A stretch of DNA of 64,000 nt. Origin: Apoderus coryli (taxonomy: Eukaryota; Arthropoda; Insecta; Coleoptera; Attelabidae). The stretch lies in assembly GCA_911728435.2 (NCBI GenBank), contig OU452203.1, forward strand, positions 15,831,651-15,895,650, written 5' to 3'. Positions 54,354 through 64,000 of this stretch are shown in pieces. Position numbers and translations under genes: made by a program. Within the stretch, counting starts at the first letter, position 1; every line of letters begins with the position of its first letter. The notes below the pieces were generated by a model. It was not told the origin of the DNA. It did no database searches and was given only the letters and a program-made list of their open reading frames with translations.

Positions 54354-57001
54354 TATTTTAAAGATTTTATTAATCTTATTCAACTTAAAATTGCACGAAG
54401 TAATATAAGTTCATTTAACTAATACAGACTTTCTTTATGCGTAGGTGTAGGTAATGTTTATTATTTTTGTTGATTTTATTGTTTCTTTTACACGTAAAAA
54501 ATCTCAATTTTTAACAACCAACAAAGATTCTTTCTTATTATACTTTCATCTCGTTTTCTGACCGTTTAAAATAAAATTTAAATCAGGTTTGGTACAGTGT
54601 TGCCTATTACCAAAAATGTCTTGATATTTTGGTAGAGTTACTAGCTTATTTTACTCCCATCTAAATCGATCGAAAATCTGCTCGTGTTTTAATAGTCACA
54701 TTTCCTATCGTACGCAAATCTTTAGAGAGCAGTAGAATGATTCAGATCAAATATGGTGTCCAATTTGTCTTAACTGAATTATATTTGTTGGACAGGTCAT
54801 TGTCATCCTCAAAGAATTAATCGAAATGATCTTGAAGCCTGTGAAATATCTCATCAGTTTATATTTGTCTTGGGGATAAAATCTTCCTTAGGTGAACTTA
54901 ATTTTGTATGTCTACAGTGAGTCGCATTTTGAATTGTATTTTAAAATTTCTCCATGGTTTAAACATGACAACATTGTTGTTAATATCTTCCAGCAGGTAG
55001 TTGTACCTATTGTTAGAGATTGAGATGATAAAACCTTTTTTTTTTAATTTATTGACCCCCAACATAGAGAGGTCGGTTATACAGTTGTTTAACATGAACA
55101 AATAGGAACCTAAGTAGGTACTTATTATCTTTTAATTCCATAACGATACAGATTACTATGCGGAAATAAAAGAGAGCTACAATTTTTCTGAGTTTTAAGG
55201 CATTTGCAAGTGAAATATTAAATTGTGTTCAGTGCATGTAATTACAGTTCATGCAAGGTAGGTAATCGTGGGAATTTTACAAATTGTATTCCAGATATTG
55301 CTTAATTATAAAATCTCCATGATGGACATCTGTTTTAACCTTATATTACTACCTATATAATCTAAGTGGAGTATGAAGGGTTAGCCATACTCAGGAAGAA
55401 GATGGACCAGGGTAGATATCAATAATTCCAACAATAAGCAAGAACTTTTAGTTCCTACGTTTTGCGTGGTAGTCGGTCCAGAATCTTCAGCTGGCCAGCT
55501 TTGATAGGTGTTATTGGTATGCCTATCTTTCACACACACACAATTTCAATACGAATATAAAGCGGGTGGTTTTTGTGGGATTACACTATTATCGCGGGTG
55601 AACTCCGAGAGCGATGAATCAATCTCCATAGCCAAAAATTGAATGTCTATTTTACTTCCGTGTAGGAAGAGTAGCGGCGGCGTTACTAATCTAAAAGGTC
55701 ATACAGCCGTGAAGATTTGTCTGATGCAAATAATAATAAAAAGCAAAACGACAAATCTTGTAGATTTTCATTATGTATTTTTATTAATACTAGAAGTGCA
55801 AATTAACAATTAAATTAAATAGAGAATAGAATAATTATAACTATATAAAATGCTGTGGACGCAACACTAAGGTTTTAATAATATTTATTTATTAAAAATC
55901 AAAGTCAAATTATGCGAGAAACAAATTAACATAACTGAATATAGCAGTCATTGTTATCTGACAGGTGATAAACATTAATGTCTGAAAGTTTAGAAGTCAA
56001 AATAGCTTTTCCCTTTGAAAGCAGCGTTATATTTAATAAATATATTTATTGAAAGCTGTTTCCAAGAAAAACTGCGCCCATGCCCGCTGTGATTGACATC
56101 GCCATACGAACCAAACTAGTTAAAACATGATATCCGCTGCGCTCCGACTTCATTCTTATTACAAATACTATCTACTTAAAGACTAAGCGAATTTAAAGAA
56201 GTTCTTTAAAACTTACTTGAAAGTTTTTCTTCGCCAAGGATTCACGGAGTTGTGGCCAGCCAGGGGAGCAGCTTATGCTTATTCCTAAGGAGGATGAGAG
56301 AGTTATCGCCGATTCGTAAAAACAAAAGGAAAACGAAAAATATTCAGATTAGATCAATCTTGTCAGATCATTACACATAATTTTAAAAATAGTTGTAGTT
56401 ACTCCAACCTTTTCTGCGACTTATTTCTCCTTGAGCAGAGCATCTTTTAGTATAACTCTTTCGATTTGTTCAACAAGTGGATTGGTCACTTGAATAGGTC
56501 GGCCGAAGGTAGGTAGTATTCTGATTTATTTATTTGAATATAATGTTATACAATGTTTTTAAAAAGTAGCGAAAAAAGGAGTTAAAATATCAATTTTCAG
56601 CTCTGCATAAAGACACCCGTATAATGTTCTGACTTCCCTGACAATCTTATCTTATTGAAGTAAGAAGTAAGTATAATTTTATGAGTTTTTATGGGGGCTC
56701 TATGTTTATATGCTTAAGGGATATTAGGAATTTTGGTATAACAAATTTGATCATCCCCATACGCTCCCGGCAGTATCAGAATAGGTCAGTAGGTTTTGGG
56801 TGTAGACAAAGCAAGAATTAATTACACAGCAGATTGAAAATCAAGCAATTTCAGTAAACAGGAGAAATCTTAGAAAAACATCTTCAAAATCAATTTAAAT
56901 GAAAAAAAAAAAAAATAAAATTTGCGAAACAATCAAAAAGTATAATATATCTTCCCCCGCCAACAGTACCACAAAAGTATCGTGGCGTATACAATTCAAT
57001 A
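54354..57001. other. Gene-poor region with a Penelope-like fragment
   Basis: Upstream of the NEK2-like gene. At 55380-55730 the minus strand reads PAEDSGPTTTQNVGTKSSC (about 55440-55500) with CTGAAGA and AAAACGTAGG, a pattern common in Penelope-like terminal repeats; it is moderately GC-rich. No host exon identified. Confidence 0.4.
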
Positions 57002-57211
57002 TTATTTACCTTTCACCTTTTTCTTCAGTCGACTACTTCTTCTTCTTCCATACATTGTTCCATAGATATTTGTAATAATACCAAACCCAATATTGAGTTG
57101 ATCAGGCAAACGGTGGTGTAAAATCGCTGCGGTCTTTGATTTGGTCCGCGCGAAGAATACAAAAGTGTCTTCACAATAAACACGGTTTAATTTTAATTTA
57201 AAAGTAGTCAT
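57002..57211 (-). CDS. Unrecognised small ORF or first coding exon
   Basis: 69 codons, MTTFKLKLNRVYCEDTFVFF to RRRSSRLKKKVKGK, with a good start context (cacaATGAC). It is basic at the end. GTGAAAG|GTAAAT overlaps the stop and could be a splice donor, so this may be the first exon of a longer gene whose other exons I cannot find. No family recognised; chance is possible. Confidence 0.25.
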   Translation of the reverse strand: MTTFKLKLNRVYCEDTFVFFARTKSKTAAILHHRLPDQLNIGFGIITNIYGTMYGRRRSSRLKKKVKGK

Positions 57212-60200
57212 TGTGAAAATATTTCAAATAAACAACGGTGGTTTGAGTAATCAATCGGAAATACTTTTATCGTGGTGTTATGTGTGCTTAGGGTTTTATT
57301 TTTGACTTAAGCATCGCGATACTTTGAGATAAAAAATTGTTGGACACCGGGGATTTTAGATTTTATGTCAGACATGATATCGGTAAGTGACCCTTTCTCT
57401 CTAATTGCAATAATTAGATTATGGGGTAGGTGCATCTATTTATGAAGGAAAATTAGTAATTTTAATAAATCGTTGCATTTGACCACCAAATCCTTTAAGT
57501 GACACGAAAGGTCATCTTGAATCAGCTCAAACATATTTTAATATTTGATCCAATCGTTTTCGGTTGGGAAATCAAGGCAATAGTTTTGTAGTAAAACATT
57601 TCACTGACATTCACAGTAACAATCTAAGTAGATAATAAACTCATTTGTTAGTGTTTATTTCTTAAAAGCAACTAGCCCCAAAAATAATTGTAAAAACTAC
57701 AGTGGCCGCTTGTACTCAAATTTGTTATTAGAAATATGTACCTACTTCCACTTGCGTCTGAATATAGTGTAAACCTGATCTTACATAAAAAACAAGATAA
57801 TTACTATTTTGCATTTCTTGTCGCACTGATTTAGACGGAAATGAGGCTGTGGTTCTTTGCAGATAAACAATCAGAACTCGCTATTCCGATATTGGTCAGC
57901 TCCATCCAAAACAACCCTGTCTGCTTGACATTTATATATAATAAACATAAACTTTTTTCTCCCTTAAATTTGAATTTCAATAGTTCGTTAATGTTAATTC
58001 TTGATTAGAAAGTTTTGTCTTATTAAACGAAACGTTGGCCGAAATATATGTATAGTTTTCTCTCATGTACTGAAACAGTGGGCATGTCAAATTTGACACT
58101 TTTTTCAAAACTATCCTGGTTTCTAAGAAGTTTAACTCATTGAAATTAAATGTCTGTATTATGCAGTGAATAAAATTGGTTTTCAAATAGCATTAAGATA
58201 TTTTATACTTAAATCTTCCAGTTTAAAGTTATTCACTTATTTTCATTTAACAGTTTTATCCAACTTACAAAAGTAAATATCAAAAGTATTTTTCTAATGG
58301 GTAACCAGTGAAAATTCTTAAATAATGATATGCGAATTTTAGCGACAAACTTACATTCTATAATTAAAATAATAATAATTAAAAGTATGGCATTTTCTGT
58401 AATTTGCTGATTTATTAAGTATCTAATAATAATATTACCAGCTAAATTTCTTAATGATATTTGAAATATTATCAATTAAGCACGCTAATAACAAAAATCA
58501 TTATCGTTGGTACTTATAGGAACTTCTAATGCAGCCCTAAAAACAATAATTAAATTTAATAAAATATTACAGTCATAATGAATGTAATTACCTATACAAG
58601 AACTGAAAAATGTCAACACCCATTAAAGTATTTTATTTTAATGCCTTTTAGAATAACTAACGAAATCGACAATTATTCTAATTACTTGTTATAAATATAT
58701 ACACACACAAAATTAGGTTTACGTTCTGTCCTTCTGACAAAACACGTGCGACTAAGCAGAACAATTTTTTTGAAGGATTCTGTATATTTGACATGACACG
58801 TATAGACAATAAGACTTCGTGGTCAGTTACCCTGTATACCACGTCATTCGGAATTACCTTTAGGCTATCTACTCTATATTGCTATCAAAATACCACACAT
58901 ATTTTCAAACGTTTAAATCAATACGTTTTGCATAATGCCAATATCGTAATTTTATTTTCATAAATACCTATAGTTATACAGTGTGTGCAAGATACAAAGG
59001 GGATAAGTGACATATTATGTGATAAATATGGAAAAGTTTATCAGTTTTTATACATTTTATCGATCGTATTTTATTCTGAAACAGTCAATTTTTGAATATG
59101 GATTTCTCTAAATTTTTGATTTGTATTCCATAAATATAGAAGAAACAAATATACCTTTTAATGGTAATTTTTAATCTTAACAAGATTTTTTAATCGACGT
59201 TTTGTCTGTGTGTTTAATGCAACATTGGAGTTTGTATGATTTAAATCATGTTTAAGTTATAATTTATTTTGTTAAAAAGTATTTATCAACAAATTATCCC
59301 ACCTATTTATTCTTCTTCTTCTTTAGTTGGAATGACAAATGTTATATATAACCCGTATTTAAAAAATTTTGGTTAAGATTTGAAAGTACCAATGAAAAAG
59401 TGTTTTTTTCTATTTAGGTATTGAAGCAAAGTTTGAAATGAAATTATATTATACTTATTCAAAATAAAAGTTGAAAATATCTTTAGATGAATACCTACAT
59501 ATTTTCAGGTTAACTAATCGTATAACTCCCATTTGTTTTGCACATACTGTATAGTATAATGAAACTGAAATAATGAAATCGTGCTCTATGATTGAAATTC
59601 CGTTATTTTTTTCTATTCTAGGTGCTTGAGCACCTGCATCATTCAAAGAAACACCTAATAAATATATGCAGACATCTAATAACAACAATATTTGTATTTT
59701 TTATTCTTTGGAATGAAATAGCTTTGAAAATGGGAAAAGTAATGACCATGAAGTTGCAAACGTATATACCTCTATAAAAACGACAAGATAAACTTGCAAC
59801 GATTACTTATTTATTTATTAGGTATTAGAACGCGTCTATTAATTACGATTATTAATTTCTATTCATATTGAAACCGAAAGTAAGATATTTGAAAATGACG
59901 AAAAGATCTACAGGGTTTCTAAGGAATCATGAGCAATCAATCAAATTCAATCAAAAGCACGATAAAGCGATGTGAGTGAAATCATCTGTTATTTGGCATT
60001 AACGGAATTCCCTATAATTAAAACGTGATAGCTTTTATTCACTCTAATCTCCAACGAAAACAGAGTTCAAGTCCGTGAAGGATTTATCAAAATTGAAACA
60101 AGTGTAAAATATGCCTTGTGTTTTTACATATATTTAAACATTTAGCGCATTGCAACGTCTACTTCTGTTGAGGCTCCTTTGAAGGCGAACATTTTTAAAA

Positions 60201-62190
60201 TAGTTTGCAAATCGTCCGAAAAAGGATGTGTGTGCTTTTCTTTTGGAAATCTACTCGCCTAAACAACATACTAACTTGCGAGTCCTAACATATGCTCTGC
60301 TGTCAGACTTTTTTTGAAAATTTCTCTACAAACATATTCCTGCACATTTTCCTTAACAAACCCACACAATGCACACTATATTATACAATAATATAAAATA
60401 ACTCATCATTTATACTTATTTTTATTTGAATACTATTCACTTGAACTAAATCTGGCAGAGTTTTTAAATGACACCCTCGTCACGATCTAGGTTCTTGGCG
60501 TCTGCATTTATCGACAATTTAAAAAAAACCATGTTCATCCATCTAACAATGTGGATAGGCAATTTTGGAAATATTAAAAAAAAAAACCATAATCATTTGA
60601 TTTTTTGGCATCCGGTGACCTTGGACCTTTCGAATACATGGATTAACGCTTAGTTTCATGGTCAGAAATGAAATACAAGATTCGTAACATGTATCGTATT
60701 TTTTCAAGATACTTGTGTCATTCTCAATAGCATTTAATGTGTCAATAGGCAATATTTTGAAAAGTGAATGATTCGTTAAAATAATATTTCAAATATCGCT
60801 CCTTGTATCATTCTAGCCCTCATCTTGTATTTGTAGTCTATATCTAACATGCTCTGCCAGATATTATTCTGCACAACCTCTTATGCGACTTGGCAACTTA
60901 CTATACATTTTTTTTTTCTCATATGAAAATAATTTCTTTTTAAAAAAGTTATTTTATTTTTTAATGCGAAAAGTTGCACTTTTAAAATGTATTAAACTAC
61001 AAACTTAAGTTCGTTTATTACCATTATGGGTCTATTTCTCTAGTAATGACAACGTATTTTAAATTATTGTAGAATTGAGTTATTTCTACAGTTTTCCCTG
61101 TAGCAGATCTTTGGTTTTGGCAAATTTGAGGTGATCGTAGGACAAAAATTGTATCTAACACATGCTGAAAGTGTTTTTTCCGCACTTGACAAATGTCCGA
61201 ACTCCACGCGTCGTTCGGTCAACAATCGTCACTTGTTAGGTAAATAACTATTAGGTATAACAATATCTTAGTGAACTTCACGATTTGATATAATAGTACA
61301 AGTCTGAAAATATTCCAAAACCTTTTCAAAATCTCACGAAAACCAAACCATACAGTACAGTACGACCATAATTTAAATTAAAATCTAGGCCAATTATATA
61401 ATTATTTGAATTAGATACATTTATTTTACAACATAATTTGCATCAATTTATTGACCACAAAAGTAATAATGCGTTAACTTAGGAAATAAAATCAAAACAG
61501 TGAGAAATAATTGATAAATATTATTAGAATAGAGTTAATTTGTTTGAATAAACACGTTTCTTTACCAGAATGAACTTGTAAATCACGTACAAAGATTTTT
61601 TACTTTGTATTTCCTATTTAATTCATCCATAAAAGTTTTAGAATAGTGACTTGTAACAAAAAATTTAATTTTATTTAAGTTCAAGAGCGAGTTTTTTGTT
61701 CTAAATCTGTATTTCTCGAAATGGAAGACTATTTTACTAAAGCAATAGAAAGGAGGGTTTAATTTTTTCTGTATATGTGAAGAAGAAAAACCTATGAAAT
61801 TTAATAGTCATGAAAAACGTTTAACCTTTATTAAGAGGCTTTCATTCTGCCGATGTTGGCGAGGTTTTTATTATTTATTATTCTAAATAATATCAGTAAA
61901 GTTCATTAAAACGATACATTTTATTGGATCCATTGTAATACTTGTCTTATATTATTTGTAATCAATATTAGGTATCGAGGTTTTAATAAACGTGTCTAGT
62001 ATTTTTCTTTTGCGAGTCCCTGACATTTTATTAGAACAATACTTACTGATTGCTTGTTGACAACAAAAAAGTATATAAAATCCTGCTGACATTTCCAAAT
62101 TTTTCATCAGGAAATTATAGAAAATGTCCATGTCATTAAAACTGATAAATACTATATTATGTATAGTAGTAGTATACAGGCAACCTCAGG
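57212..62190. other. Gene desert, nothing recognised
   Basis: About 5 kb of very AT-rich DNA. Frames of 60-80 codons on both strands have no family resemblance and biased, low-complexity composition. Pieces such as ctgtataccacg (58831) and acagtgtgtgcaagatacaa (58979) look like repeat ends. No gene supported. Confidence 0.45.
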
Positions 62191-62194
62191 AACT

Positions 62195-62480
62195 TTTCGA
62201 GTCGAAGTATACCTGGATTTTCTTCAACCATGTTCAGCACATCCTCTTCCAGCTTTACCGTTCTTGCAGTTTCTGGAATTCCTGTTTCTCCACTTCATTT
62301 TGGTATGCTTGTTTCATGAAAGCGTCGATGAATCAGGAGCCATATGCTGAGGAAATATTTCAGTGTGCTCGCTTCTAATGTATTGTCATCAGCGAGTCTA
62401 TAAATGAAGTGCATGTCAGTCATCTCGGCATTTTTATAGTGATTCATGTTAAGGGACTTCAAATTTGAAAGATTCAAAAG
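62195..62480 (-). mobile_element. Mariner-like transposase N-terminal relic
   Basis: Minus-strand reading gives HYKNAEMTDMHFIYRLADDN then TLEASTLKYF (about 62370-62445), IHRRFHETSIPK (about 62295-62330), then a frameshift and TARTVKLEEDVLNMVEENPG (about 62210-62275). This is the N-terminus of the mariner-like family (YTNAEMADMHFIYG.ADGNALEA...R.F..LH.RL.ETG...RTV..EE.VL..VEE.P). The C-terminal half is absent. Plus-strand frames here are shadows. Confidence 0.7.
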
Positions 62481-64000
62481 GATTGATGCAGTTAAATAAC
62501 CTCAAAGTTACTGATACTGATTATGTTGAACAAAAATTATCTTGGTTTCCGATTTTATTCGTGCATCATCTTTTTCCTTTACTTGTTTTAAGACGTCCAA
62601 AGTCAGACACTAAAGGTCTGATATTTTATCAAATGAAAAAAAAACTAATATAGTCTTTTTTCTTTGTATTTCTATAAACTATCACAATTTTTCATTAAAT
62701 AAAGACAAGCCCAATAACAGCTTTACCTACGCATAAACCCGTTAGCGCAGGAACTTGATGTCATGAATAATAATGTTGTGGTTTGTCGGATTGAAATAAC
62801 TTCAAGTACGAAATGTACTCAATAATTTATGAGTAATAAATAAAATCTGACTGATATATTGACGAGACATAATTTGTTATATTACTAACAAATCAATGAC
62901 TTTTGATCAAATTGCTTTGAAATACATTTTAACTATGAACTTGATTATCTTCGCAACCAATAATAATAATTAATACCTAAGTAACACTCATTCAGTCATG
63001 TTCGCCCAATTTTTACTAATAACAAGCAACAGTTTATAATATGCAAAATGTTGTCTTGTGATGCAATTTTGGCGAAAACTACTATTTGCTGTTCCAGTAA
63101 TATATATTTGCAAAAATAGCAACTTGTTTAGGATTTGAATTTATAGAAACTGATAAAATTGTTAAATTTGCATTGCGATTTATGGTATTCTTGTATTTGT
63201 ATTGTAATAGTATACCGGCATCTTCACCGACTTCTTGGACGTTCTGGAAACACTTACTACTTGAACGCAAAACAAATATTGCTTCTCATACACTTCTTTT
63301 AATAAAAGCTAAGTTTTAGTATTGTTTTCGAAGTTTTATGGGAAATTTCGTGGCTCATCTTATATACAAATGAAGACCACGGTTATACTGATTTGTTTAC
63401 AGACACTGCAGGTGTCACATTCTCAAAAGAAGGCTTCATGCTATTCAGTCGAAGCTCTTATTCCTTTTATCAGAAGAGTAGGTAGGTGCACCGCATTAAG
63501 TTACTTACTTTAAATTGGTTGTATTCAGAACGACGCTGAAGGTATGGCGATTATGTTTCATGCTTCAGCTTATAAAACATAAAACAGTATTTTAGTAATT
63601 CGCGAATGCCACGTTCCATATCCAAGTGATGTAATATATTCAATAATTTTCAAAACAAACAATTTATTATTGATAAGAAAATTATATTTCATGTCTCTAT
63701 GAGATTAAAATATTAGTGTTCAATGAAGTAGAGCCTTATATACAACGAAATTATAGTTAAAACAATAAATTATTAAAAAAAGTAACCAATTTCCCTATTG
63801 AATAAGCAAACTTAATAATCAATAATTTATTGAAGCAAAGCTCTATGCGATAGATTATTTTAAAATTTTACTAAGATATTAATTAATAATTTAATTATAA
63901 ATTGGTACAAAACATTTGGTTGAAATTTCTTCAAAATCGTCCACATTTTCGGCACAATTATTAAAAATGTTTTAATGCTGTTATGTTACAAACAAAAAAA
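62481..64000. other. Non-coding window end
   Basis: AT-rich sequence with no recognisable gene. The 62- and 63-codon frames at 62465 and 63322 have no family likeness. Confidence 0.4.

Noticed and set aside
62100..62378. An 84-codon frame at 62124 with a TATATAAAATCC box about 35 bp before a TCATCAG initiator-like site, looking like a small secreted-protein gene.
   Set aside because: The minus strand of the same stretch is a mariner-like transposase N-terminus, which explains the open frames; the peptide has no known family.
63322..63513. A short frame with a signal-peptide-like MKTTVILICLQTLQVSHS.
   Set aside because: The hydrophobic start is short, there is no recognisable mature domain, and such runs are frequent by chance in AT-rich DNA.

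Overview
This is AT-rich nuclear DNA from an insect, most likely a beetle. The evidence is intron-split genes with GT-AG sites and many 50-60 bp introns, the protein families (Pasha, a ZAD zinc finger, an insect-type Ig/FN3 membrane protein), and a dense load of mariner, Tc1, hAT, Crypton, LINE and SINE relics. The order is an inference from overall impression; no marker here proves it.

Layout. 1-4600: no host gene, but a dead mariner with a nested foldback, a tRNA-like SINE cluster, further mariner-family relics and a hairpin MITE. 4692-9941 (-): pasha/DGCR8, two coding exons split by a 3.5 kb intron holding a Crypton recombinase relic, a 5S-rRNA-like SINE and a mariner relic. 11107-31730 (+): THO complex subunit 2 in 24 coding exons whose summed length keeps frame; its large introns hold a long-TIR mariner-like element, a short Tc1 derivative, a tRNA-Ala SINE, a Tc1 shell split by a hAT, and a 430 bp tandem duplication. 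32384-34275: two LINE 3' fragments in opposite orientation. 34614-36001 (+): ZAD/C2H2 zinc-finger gene. 36290-37480 (-): SHQ1. 39000-39575 (+): TMEM234. 39576-45387: gene-poor, with an unidentified coding-like relic, paired palindromes, a LINE tail and a TIR element. 45388-48184 (-): small Ig + FN3 + single-TM protein. 48943-50172 (+): LRPAP1/RAP, divergent from it. 50526-51268 (-): TMA16. 52048-52378 (+): two overlapping mini-ORFs, the second being complex I subunit NDUFB1. 52582-54353 (-): a NEK2-like protein with a degenerate kinase domain. 54354-64000: almost no recognisable gene.

The host genes are mostly housekeeping: microRNA processing (pasha), mRNA export (THO2), snoRNP assembly (SHQ1), ribosome biogenesis (TMA16), receptor folding in the ER (RAP), respiration (NDUFB1). 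The most interesting signals are the bicistronic layout at NDUFB1 (20 nt overlap, no ATG in any frame between the two starts), the NEK2-like pseudokinase that has lost every catalytic motif and the activation segment, and the heavily nested transposons inside the pasha and THO2 introns. All gene models were joined by eye from splice signals and homology remembered from the families; none is backed by RNA data here.
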